From Fidelibacterota bacterium (GTDB lineage Bacteria > Fidelibacterota > Marinisomatia > SCGC-AAA003-L08 > JACNLC01): a DNA stretch of 64,000 nucleotides. The notes under the pieces were generated by a model. It made no database searches. It was not told where the DNA came from and saw only the letters and a list, made by a program, of their open reading frames with translations. Made by a program: the position numbers and the translations under genes. The stretch lies in contig JABMOW010000107.1 of the NCBI GenBank assembly GCA_013204025.1, positions 1 through 64,000 of the forward strand. The letters are read 5' to 3'. Every line of letters begins with the position of its first letter. Position 1 is the stretch's first letter. Shown piece after piece: positions 39,046 through 47,350 of the stretch.

Positions 39046-41358
39046 ATGAAAATACAGCAAATCATTTGGATTTTTATTGCCATAACAAATTTTATCATAC
39101 CGGCAGATGCATACAATGTGCGATTAGTCGGACAAATATCCTATGATTATACCTCGGATATTTGGGGATATGAAGCACCCGACGGACATGAATTTGCCCT
39201 TGTGGGCGGTCACGAGGGTACACATATCGTTGATATTTCATCAAATCCTTCCAGTCCCACAGAGACAGGATTTATTCCTGGTGCAAGTTCAATCTGGAGA
39301 GATTTGAAAGTTCACCAGCACTACGCCTATGTCACAAATGAATCTGGCAACGGGATGGATATTATAGACTTGTCAGACCCTTGGAATCCCATATTGGTAA
39401 GTCAGTATTTAGGATTTTGGACAGCACACAATCTGTACATTGATGATGGGTACGCATACATTGCGGGTTCTAATTTGGGTTCCGGTGGAATCAGAATTTT
39501 GGATTTGAGTAATCCTACTCAACCCGTAGAAGTGGGCAGCTGGGAAACCACCTACATTCACGATCTCTACGTAAAAAACAATATCGTTTATGCAGCCGGA
39601 ATCGAAGCGGATAAAGCCTTTATTCTGGATGTAACCAACAAAGGGAATATCCAGAGTCTCGCGACGATTTGGAATATCCCCCATTCTCACGCCACATGGG
39701 TTTCTGAAGATGAACAAACTCTTTTCGTGGCTTCCGAAATGTCAAACGGATACATCCGGATATACGACATTAGCAATTTATCCAACATCAATCATATTGC
39801 AGATTTTGTAGTCGGGGCGGGGGATAATCAATCCGTTCACAATGTGTTTGAGCGGGATGGGCTTTTGTATTTGTCCTATTATGTACACGGTACCCGGATT
39901 GTGGATGTGTCCGATCCAAGTAATCCGACAGAAGTGGGATATTACGATGCCTTCCCACCGGATACGGGTTTGTACGAGGGGAACTGGGGAACCTATCCGT
40001 TCGCATCTTCCGGGCTGATCTATTCAACCGACATGAACGGTGCCGGACTATCCGTACTTTCCTTTCCACTGGTCGCTGGCTTTGAACACACACAACTGGG
40101 CGATTCTGAGGATATGGATAATCCCATACCCGTATCAGTAACCGTTTTTTCCGGACCGGAATTTCAGTTGGATTTTAACACAGTAAACGTCGTTTCCGGT
40201 TTAAATGGTAATTTCACGAACACCACTCCAATGACGGCAACGGGCAATCTGGATGAGTTCAGCGCAGAGATGCCCAACCCCGCAGACATTGGAGAGTTCA
40301 ATTATTATTTTTCCGTACAAACCATAGATGGAAATGTTGAAACACAACCCTACGGCGCACCTAATGCATCTTATTCATTTCATCTGGGTCCAGACCAAGA
40401 ACAGCCACAACTGCTCTACGTTTCTCATTCAGACTATCTGGGCTTTATCAATGCCACCGGATCATACCAAGTTAATGCCACGGCAACAGACAATATCGGC
40501 ATTGGATCCATGGCGTTGAACTATTCCATCAATGGCGAAACCTGGATTGAAATCCCCATGGACTTTGCATACTCATCAGATGAAGAAGACACATATTCAA
40601 ATATTTTGACCTGGGAAAATTTGCCCATTCCTTCCACAATTAATTACTATGTGAATTGCTGGGATTCATCCACTCAAAGCAATCTCACTACATCGCAGGT
40701 ATACGAAATAGCCATAGGGGGTTATGAATTGGTAGATGATTTTGAAAACGGTTTGTGGAAGTGGAACGCCGACGGAGACTGGGGGGTTTCAACTTGGGGG
40801 GTTAACCTGTCACATGCAGCCCATGACAGTCCACAGGGACCCTATCTCCCAAACTCAAACACATCAATTATCAGTGCCGCGCCCTTTGACATGTCTCCCT
40901 ATCAATCTGCAGAACTGATATTCTACAAAGCGGTTTTTTCAGTACCCAATCAAGATTTCTGTTATGTGAAAATTTCTTCAGATGGGGAAAACTGGGAGAC
41001 CCTCATAACCTACAGTGGATGGCAGACATGGATGACTCAGGAGGTCATTGATATTTCACCCTGGACGGGCACCGGAATGAGCACCATCTACATCAGATTC
41101 CAGATTGTGACAGATGGTTCAAACAACGCAGATGGCTTTCATATTGACATGGTGGAGTTAAGCGCTGTTGTGGCAATGCCCGTCATCCCAGGCGATGTTA
41201 ATGGTGATGGCATCATTGATGTCTTGGACATCGTCACCATGGTTTCAATCATTCTGGGTGAGCCTCCAACACCATACCAGCTTCAGGCGGGCGACCTTAA
41301 TGGTGATGGCATCATTGATGTTCTGGATATTGTTTCCATTATAAATGAAATCCTCTGA
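39046..41358 (+). CDS. Exported LVIVD-repeat (choice-of-anchor B) protein with C-terminal dockerin
   Basis: 770 residues with a signal peptide (about 5-22). Residues about 25-345 form LVIVD-like propeller repeats (THIVDISSNPSSPTETG, IIDLSDPWNPILVS, IRILDLSNPTQPVEVG, TRIVDVSDPSNPTEVG). A middle Ig-like/jelly-roll region follows, then a C-terminal type I dockerin (about 715-770) with two calcium loops, DVNGDGIIDVLD and DLNGDGIIDVLD. Dockerins bind cohesins, and none is in the window. Surface or extracellular location is likely. The AGGAAA ribosome binding site supports this ATG. Confidence 0.85.
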   Translation: MKIQQIIWIFIAITNFIIPADAYNVRLVGQISYDYTSDIWGYEAPDGHEFALVGGHEGTHIVDISSNPSSPTETGFIPGASSIWRDLKVHQHYAYVTNESGNGMDIIDLSDPWNPILVSQYLGFWTAHNLYIDDGYAYIAGSNLGSGGIRILDLSNPTQPVEVGSWETTYIHDLYVKNNIVYAAGIEADKAFILDVTNKGNIQSLATIWNIPHSHATWVSEDEQTLFVASEMSNGYIRIYDISNLSNINHIADFVVGAGDNQSVHNVFERDGLLYLSYYVHGTRIVDVSDPSNPTEVGYYDAFPPDTGLYEGNWGTYPFASSGLIYSTDMNGAGLSVLSFPLVAGFEHTQLGDSEDMDNPIPVSVTVFSGPEFQLDFNTVNVVSGLNGNFTNTTPMTATGNLDEFSAEMPNPADIGEFNYYFSVQTIDGNVETQPYGAPNASYSFHLGPDQEQPQLLYVSHSDYLGFINATGSYQVNATATDNIGIGSMALNYSINGETWIEIPMDFAYSSDEEDTYSNILTWENLPIPSTINYYVNCWDSSTQSNLTTSQVYEIAIGGYELVDDFENGLWKWNADGDWGVSTWGVNLSHAAHDSPQGPYLPNSNTSIISAAPFDMSPYQSAELIFYKAVFSVPNQDFCYVKISSDGENWETLITYSGWQTWMTQEVIDISPWTGTGMSTIYIRFQIVTDGSNNADGFHIDMVELSAVVAMPVIPGDVNGDGIIDVLDIVTMVSIILGEPPTPYQLQAGDLNGDGIIDVLDIVSIINEIL

Positions 41359-41403
41359 AACGCTAGCAATTAAACATTACTATCATTATTTGAAAGGCCA
41401 AGA

Positions 41404-42561
41404 ATGAAAACCATATTTTGGATATCCGCGTTGATTCTATTTTCAGGATGCGGTATTTTCGACTCCCACAAAGAAGATACAAACGGACCGGCAACAAAGC
41501 TTTATGTGGTGTTACAGGGGCTGGATCAGATTGCGGTATATGATGCTGATAACCAGGAACTTATCAGAACAATCGACACAGATTTTACAGCAGATCAATC
41601 TGGAAACACTCCCCATTTTGTCGCGATTGATGATGAAAATGGATACTGGTTTGCCACGGCGATTTCAAGTGGTTATGTGGCCATGTATGATATGGATTCT
41701 GACACATTAATTGATACCCTCATGGTAGGTGACTCTCCGGCGCTCATGGCAATAGATTTTGTGCAGCAACGCCTATTTTGTTCTCGGATGATGCCAATGG
41801 GGGGGATGATGTCCAGTTCCGTTTCTCAAGTGATTCAAGAAATCGATTACTCTACAGGACAACTGCAATCCATCGCAGAATTCGAAGTAGATTCACCAGC
41901 GCCCCATGGTATCACTCTGGATGTGGTCAATAACTGGATTGTCACCACAAGCAATACCGCAGATTGGATTTACAAAATTGATATCACAACAGAAGTAGTT
42001 GAAGGACAAGCATTGGACAGCCAAATAGGTGCTCTGCCCAATAATGAAATACAACGCATGAAACCCATCCAGTGTGTCACCGTCGCCCCTGGAAAAGCAC
42101 TGGTTACATGTTCTGCGGGTATATGGATGGATTATTATGGTAATCAAACACATATACCGGGAATGCTCCAACTATGGGACACACAGACGATGACAGTACT
42201 AGACACGATGCAGCTAAATTGGCATTCAAAGCCTTGGCATGCGGTTAAATCTTCTGTTTCGGACAAGATCTTTATAACGCTATCAGGCGATATTCAAGTT
42301 AGCGCAAGTGCGGGCGTGGCATGTGCCCGGTATGAAGATGACGAATTACACCTGGAATGGATATCTCGATCCGATGAATTCCATACGCTTCACGGGATTG
42401 ATGTTTCCTACGATGAAAGTCAGGTGTTTGTATCTTCCCGATCTAACGGAAAACTGTACACGCTTGACGCACGGACCGGTGAGATTATCTCTACGATGCT
42501 GTTGTCAAACAATCCTGATATGGTAATGGCCGGTGGCGTTGCTGTCATGAAAAATAATTGA
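41404..42561 (+). CDS. YncE-like beta-propeller lipoprotein
   Basis: 385 residues. Signal with lipobox FSGC puts the lipidated Cys at about residue 16. The mature chain repeats strand patterns typical of YncE/7-bladed propellers (YVVLQGLDQIAVYDAD, GYVAMYDMDSDTLIDTL, GKLYTLDARTGEIIS). A Met-rich loop, MMPMGGMM, in the middle is notable and might bind metal; this is only an inference. It lies 45 bases after the dockerin protein and overlaps or abuts the cytochrome gene, suggesting joint expression. Confidence 0.8.
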   Translation: MKTIFWISALILFSGCGIFDSHKEDTNGPATKLYVVLQGLDQIAVYDADNQELIRTIDTDFTADQSGNTPHFVAIDDENGYWFATAISSGYVAMYDMDSDTLIDTLMVGDSPALMAIDFVQQRLFCSRMMPMGGMMSSSVSQVIQEIDYSTGQLQSIAEFEVDSPAPHGITLDVVNNWIVTTSNTADWIYKIDITTEVVEGQALDSQIGALPNNEIQRMKPIQCVTVAPGKALVTCSAGIWMDYYGNQTHIPGMLQLWDTQTMTVLDTMQLNWHSKPWHAVKSSVSDKIFITLSGDIQVSASAGVACARYEDDELHLEWISRSDEFHTLHGIDVSYDESQVFVSSRSNGKLYTLDARTGEIISTMLLSNNPDMVMAGGVAVMKNN

Positions 42562-42569
42562 GAAACCCA

Positions 42570-43970
42570 ATGATGATAAAAATAAAAAACATTCCTTCAA
42601 AAATAATTGCTCTCAACGGACTAATCATGACCGTTGTATTGCTGCTTTCCGGCTGCTCTGACAGCCCAGCCAATAACTCCGGTCAGCCTGATGATTTCCC
42701 CGAAAAAAGCTATCAGGTGGATGAAACCGGTCACATCATCCAAACAGAGATGGTTGTATCGGATTTTGAGCCATCGTCCGCCTGCCAAGAATGCCACCCA
42801 CAACATTACGACGAATGGCAGCAATCCATGCACGCGTATGCAATGCAGGACCCCGTATTCTTCGGTGGCTGGAATGGAGAACAACAGAACCGACCAGAAA
42901 CAGGTGAACGATTTTGCCTTCAGTGCCACAATCCCGTTGCTTTTGTTACAGGCACCTCGCTGACGGGCAACGCAGATGCAAATGAATTTCTTTCTTCAGA
43001 CCTCCCTGATGTTATCAAAGATGGCGTCGGGTGCGATATTTGCCATGTCATGACCGGACTTTCGCCATCTGTTGTGACCGACGATCAGGTAAGCGCAAAT
43101 GCGGAATATCACCTGAATCCCGGAGAAAATATTAAATATGGTTCCATTGAAACGCCCATATCAACAGACGCACACGAATCTCAATTTGCCCCCATTTATA
43201 AACGTTCGGAGATTTGTCTACCTTGTCATGATTTCGTAATCCGTGGCGTTGAGGCAGAGATCACTTTTACCGAATGGAACCGAATCCCCGGTCTTGCAAT
43301 GAGCGGAGGATTGGCTTGTCAGGTGTGTCACATGGCGGAAACAGGTGACGGACATCATGACCACCGATTTATTGGAGTGGATTTAGATCTATCTATCCCG
43401 GCTGAAGACAACCCCACATTTAACGCAGTCACAAATCTTTTACAGTCATCTCTTGAAATTTCAATGGGCGATCCGGTTTACACACCTCCAGACGAATTTA
43501 TAAATGCTACCATTGTAGACATCCCCACCACAATTACGAGTCTGACGGCACACGCCGTTCCTTCTGGCGTATCATTTGTTCGTGAAATCTGGATTGAATT
43601 TCAGGTTAGGCATAATGGAGAAATCCTAGCGCAATCGGGTTCCATATCTTCGAATAGTGAGCCTTTGGATAAAGATGACCCACAATTACTGTTGTTCAAT
43701 ACCCAATTATTGGATGAAAACGGAGACCCAATCGGTGGCGTAACAGATGCACACGGCATTGTGAACAAGACGCTTGGCGCGTTTGCAAACAGATATCATA
43801 CTTACTCATTTTTAATACCCAACGGACTAACGGACGATTTAGAGATTTCAGCAAGGGTATTGTTTAGACCATTTTATCCGGCCGCCCTCGAAGGTACACA
43901 TGATAATTTATTAGATAATCTTCCGGTGATAGAGATGGCATCATTGACGCAAATGATTTCTGCACCCTAA
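42570..43970 (+). CDS. Pentahaem c-type cytochrome lipoprotein
   Basis: 466 residues from the ATG at 42570; the frame is open from a TTG at 42558. Lipobox LSGC (Cys29). Five CxxCH haem-binding motifs at about residues 72, 116, 155, 216 and 250 (CQECH, CLQCH, CDICH, CLPCH, CQVCH). The arrangement, including CxxCHPQHYDEW, resembles the cytochrome c554/c-prime family of multihaem proteins. The C-terminal about 200 residues lack haem motifs and look beta-rich. It probably transfers electrons at the outer surface or in the periplasm. Neighbours are two dockerin proteins and a propeller lipoprotein. Confidence 0.9.
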   Translation: MMIKIKNIPSKIIALNGLIMTVVLLLSGCSDSPANNSGQPDDFPEKSYQVDETGHIIQTEMVVSDFEPSSACQECHPQHYDEWQQSMHAYAMQDPVFFGGWNGEQQNRPETGERFCLQCHNPVAFVTGTSLTGNADANEFLSSDLPDVIKDGVGCDICHVMTGLSPSVVTDDQVSANAEYHLNPGENIKYGSIETPISTDAHESQFAPIYKRSEICLPCHDFVIRGVEAEITFTEWNRIPGLAMSGGLACQVCHMAETGDGHHDHRFIGVDLDLSIPAEDNPTFNAVTNLLQSSLEISMGDPVYTPPDEFINATIVDIPTTITSLTAHAVPSGVSFVREIWIEFQVRHNGEILAQSGSISSNSEPLDKDDPQLLLFNTQLLDENGDPIGGVTDAHGIVNKTLGAFANRYHTYSFLIPNGLTDDLEISARVLFRPFYPAALEGTHDNLLDNLPVIEMASLTQMISAP

Positions 43971-43982
43971 TAATCAGTTCGA

Positions 43983-45947
43983 ATGAAACTTCCGGTTACC
44001 GGGCTGATCATAGGACTAATGACCCTGTCGTTTACGCAGGAGTTTTGGTTACAAAATCTACCTATTGAGATGACTCTCGGTGGAGAGCCGGTTGAAAATC
44101 CGTTTTTTGGTGGATTTAACAAACCGAAAAACCAATCTTTAGACTGGGATGCAGACGGTGATACGGATATCTTTGTTTTAGATGTGGACGGGCGCCTTCG
44201 GTATTATCAAAATATCGGAACCCCAACATCCCCGGAATTTATCCTGAAGACTACCGATTTTCAGACCATTCCTTCGGTCAATTGGTTCTATTTTGGAGAT
44301 ATCAATGGAGACGAGGCAATGGATCTGATGACCCAGCACCCCGAAAATACTTCACGCGTTATGTATTTCGAAAACACTGGAAACCAGCTTGGTTCCGGGA
44401 TTCAGATCAATCAATCGGATGGCATACCGGTAACCAGCGACCCCTTTATGACTCCAACATTTGCGGACATTGACAATGATGGCGATGCTGATTTTTTCAC
44501 CGGGAATTATGTGGGCACCGTTACATTCTATGAAAACGTTGGATGGGAAGACGGAGCACCAGTTTTTCAATGGATGACGAATGCGTGGCAGAATATCAGT
44601 ATTATCGGTAACACCCGCCACGGTGCAAGCGCACTCCAGTTTATTGATTTGGATGATGACGGCGACCTGGACCTCAGTTGGGGCGATTATTACTCGCAGA
44701 GCCTTTACATCATCTGGAATCTGGGATCGGCGAATGTTCCCGTTATGGATATTTTCAACATTACCAGATCATTTCCGGAAAATGATCCAGTGATCACCGC
44801 CGGACAAAATATGCCGGGATTTACTGATCTTGACGGGGATAACGATCCGGATCTGATCATATCGGTTTTGTCAGGGGCATTTGGCAATCAACTGATAAAC
44901 AATTTGTACTATTACGAAAATACTGGATCACCCGGATTTCCATTTTATGAATTTCGCACGAACCATTTTTTTGATGGGCTCGATTTGCTCACGGATGCTT
45001 CCCCGGCGTTAGCGGATATTGATAACGACGGTGACCTGGACCTGTTTATTGGAAATGGGTTTGAGCCCACGTCATTCCCCTGGGTGGGCAGGATTCACTT
45101 CTTCAGAAACACCGGAACATCTAATATTCCCATTTGGGAAGAAGAAAATGCAGGATTTCTGGGCACAGGCATGGGCAACAATCTGTCCCCGGTATTCGCA
45201 GATATGGATAACGATGGCGATCAGGATGTTATGGTTGGAGAGTTCAACGGATTTATCCTTTACTTTCAAAATATGGGATCCGCGGAAGAAGCAATATTTT
45301 CTGACCAAGGCGTTCCTTTACCCGGTATTGATCTTTCCGGACACGCCACCCCCGCACTGGTAGATTTGGATGGAGATAATGATTACGATTTGGTTTGTGG
45401 TGAAACCGCAGGTAATATCATATTTTTTGAAAATTCTGGGAGCCCCGAAGAATTTTCATTTTCATCAGTAGTAGATTTGATCACGCCGGCGCCAGTGTCA
45501 TCGCGATCTGCTCCATTATTTAAAGATGTGGATATGGACGGCGATCAAGATTTGCTTGTGGGTTCGGAATATGAAAATATTCGGTTTTACCGGAACACCG
45601 GGGATCCTCAATCTCCACAATTTACCGCAGACACATCGATAACCATTCCGAGGCTTGGTACAAATCTGAAATTAGCGGGTGGACATTTTTTAGGCGGCGA
45701 TGACTACCAACTGATTGTTGGATTGTCAACCGGTGGGTGCTACCATTTGGCGTTTTCGCCTTGCCTTGCAGGTGATATCAATTCTGATGGAACAACAGAT
45801 ATTTTGGATGTGGTGATCCTGGTAAATATCATTCTAGATAACACCGAACTCACACCAACCGAAATGTGTGCCGCAGATATGAATAACGATCAGCAAACAA
45901 ATATTCTGGATATTGTGTCAATTGTTTTTACGATTCTTGAAGAATGA
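43983..45947 (+). CDS. Exported FG-GAP/VCBS-repeat protein with C-terminal dockerin
   Basis: 654 residues with a short signal (about 3-17, ending FTQEFW). Repeated calcium-binding-like units (DWDADGDTDIFVLD, DIDNDGDADFFTGN, DLDDDGDLDLSWGD, DIDNDGDLDLFIGN, DMDNDGDQDVMVGE, DLDGDNDYDLVCGE, DVDMDGDQDLLVGS) mark an FG-GAP/VCBS propeller. A type I dockerin lies at the C-terminus (DINSDGTTDILDVV and DMNNDQQTNILDIV). It pairs in architecture with the dockerin protein at 39 kb and follows the cytochrome gene by 12 bases. Confidence 0.87.
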   Translation: MKLPVTGLIIGLMTLSFTQEFWLQNLPIEMTLGGEPVENPFFGGFNKPKNQSLDWDADGDTDIFVLDVDGRLRYYQNIGTPTSPEFILKTTDFQTIPSVNWFYFGDINGDEAMDLMTQHPENTSRVMYFENTGNQLGSGIQINQSDGIPVTSDPFMTPTFADIDNDGDADFFTGNYVGTVTFYENVGWEDGAPVFQWMTNAWQNISIIGNTRHGASALQFIDLDDDGDLDLSWGDYYSQSLYIIWNLGSANVPVMDIFNITRSFPENDPVITAGQNMPGFTDLDGDNDPDLIISVLSGAFGNQLINNLYYYENTGSPGFPFYEFRTNHFFDGLDLLTDASPALADIDNDGDLDLFIGNGFEPTSFPWVGRIHFFRNTGTSNIPIWEEENAGFLGTGMGNNLSPVFADMDNDGDQDVMVGEFNGFILYFQNMGSAEEAIFSDQGVPLPGIDLSGHATPALVDLDGDNDYDLVCGETAGNIIFFENSGSPEEFSFSSVVDLITPAPVSSRSAPLFKDVDMDGDQDLLVGSEYENIRFYRNTGDPQSPQFTADTSITIPRLGTNLKLAGGHFLGGDDYQLIVGLSTGGCYHLAFSPCLAGDINSDGTTDILDVVILVNIILDNTELTPTEMCAADMNNDQQTNILDIVSIVFTILEE

Positions 45948-45977
45948 TACTCTGCAATAAACAGCAGGTTTGAACAT

Positions 45978-46041
45978 GAGGGTTGGGGGGCAGCAACCCC
46001 GTACTGTAGATACCCAAGGGGGTTCCGAGGAGGGTTGGGGG
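45978..46041. repeat. G-rich intergenic direct repeat pair
   Basis: GAGGGTTGGGGG occurs exactly at 45978-45989 and 46030-46041 with starts 52 bases apart. GGGTTG (45980-45985) also pairs with CAACCC (45994-45999). It sits in the 291-base gap between the dockerin protein and the GIN-domain gene. It may be a dispersed palindromic repeat unit; a 54-codon ORF spanning it is probably not a gene. Confidence 0.45.
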
Positions 46042-46238
46042 AAATTATATTGGCCACGCATGAAAAATGGCAATATAACCCCTTCAGCTGTTTTCTGTTT
46101 TTTTAAGAATTACAGAGCAACCAAATGCACACAAATGTAATCAAACCTTTGTTAAATTTTGCATCCATTATCAGATGATTATCAGAAAAAGCATATTGAC
46201 TAAAAATAAAATCATACCAAACCGGAGGTATAAAACCG

Positions 46239-46949
46239 ATGAAAAAAGCCATTATTATTTCATTAGCCGTTAGTGCAGTTCTTTTGCAGGGCTGTTTAAT
46301 GGATTGTGTCAGTCCATCTACCAATGTAACTACAGAAACGCGCGCCGTCCCTGTATTTACCGGGATAAAACTATTGGGTAGTGGAACCGTTGTTCTGCAC
46401 AGCGGCGCCCCCGCACCGCTAACTATTCGGTGTAATGAGAATATTTTCCCGTATTTAAAAACAGTAGTGGAGGGAAGCACGCTCGTCATCAGTTTTGATA
46501 AATGTGTTACCGGACGAACTACCCTTGAAATTGACGCAACCATACAGGAGTTACAATTATTAGAATTGTCCGGTTCCGGGAAAATCATAGGTGTTGATAA
46601 CTTGGATGGCAGCAGCGTGGATATGAATATTAGCGGTTCCGGGGACATCATGGCAAACATTGAAGCCAATAATGTGGATAGCAGAATTTCCGGATCAGGA
46701 ACCATCACCCTTGCCGGCAGCGTAAATGACCACAACATCCGAATTAGCGGATCAGGTGACTTGATCGGATTTGATCTTATATCAGCGGACGCCAGCGCCA
46801 GTATTAGCGGTTCAGGAACCTGCGAGTTGAATGTGTCCAACGACCTGGAAGTTCATATCAGTGGTAGCGGAGATGTGATTTATAAGGGTAGTCCCGAAAT
46901 TCACAGTAATATTTCAGGATCAGGCACGGTCAGAGCGCTTCCTAATTAA
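46239..46949 (+). CDS. GIN-domain (DUF2807) lipoprotein
   Basis: 236 residues with lipobox LLQGC (Cys17). The mature protein is a right-handed beta-helix-like GIN domain: regular turns of ISGSG or LSGSG (at least eight), roughly every 15-25 residues, follow a head starting FTGIKLLGSGTVVL. This family was formerly called putative auto-transporter adhesin head; its role is unknown, probably envelope-associated. GGAGG gives a strong ribosome binding site. Confidence 0.88.
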   Translation: MKKAIIISLAVSAVLLQGCLMDCVSPSTNVTTETRAVPVFTGIKLLGSGTVVLHSGAPAPLTIRCNENIFPYLKTVVEGSTLVISFDKCVTGRTTLEIDATIQELQLLELSGSGKIIGVDNLDGSSVDMNISGSGDIMANIEANNVDSRISGSGTITLAGSVNDHNIRISGSGDLIGFDLISADASASISGSGTCELNVSNDLEVHISGSGDVIYKGSPEIHSNISGSGTVRALPN

Positions 46950-47350
46950 TCCACATTTATGAGGTCAGTGAACAGGGTCATCGTTAGCATTGTCGGATTC
47001 GGCGGTGTAATTATCGCGCTTATCAACAAGAGAAAAGCCAAAACAGCCACCGCATAGACAAACACGGGGCTCTATAATTCTTCAATTATTCCTCAATTTA
47101 TGATGGGAGAATATCATTCCCATTCGAACCTTTATTTTTATAAATTATAAGTGGCTTCCACTTGAAAATGTACTCATGTGAGAGTTGCTGAATTCGGTTA
47201 AATCGATTTATTGGCCAATTATAAAAAATAATCATCTGTGGACATAAATTATTAAATGCGCATTTACATTCTTTGCCAACACCATTGTATCGCTGTAATA
47301 GCTCTGCTTCAATGAACAATTCATTTGTCAAATCCCCCCCCGTTGATAAA
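46950..47350. other. Mostly non-coding gap
   Basis: 401 bases between the GIN-domain gene and the likely start of the DUF3365 kinase. It holds a 32-codon ORF at 46959-47057 (ATG...TAG) with a hydrophobic middle (VIVSIVGFGGVIIALI) but no ribosome binding site. It also holds a perfect hairpin AAGTGG-CTT-CCACTT at 47149-47163 without a T-tract, and an 8-C run at 47334-47341. I see no RNA gene. Confidence 0.5.

Noticed and set aside
45976-46140. 54-codon ORF in the gap after the FG-GAP protein
   Set aside because: No ribosome binding site, unusual composition and it overlaps the G-rich repeats; probably not translated.
46103-46840. Long minus-strand ORF opposite the GIN-domain gene
   Set aside because: Antisense shadow of a clear repeat-bearing lipoprotein gene; no ribosome binding site or family match.
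47149-47163. Perfect AAGTGG-CTT-CCACTT hairpin upstream of the DUF3365 kinase
   Set aside because: No T-tract or promoter context; likely chance or a minor binding site.
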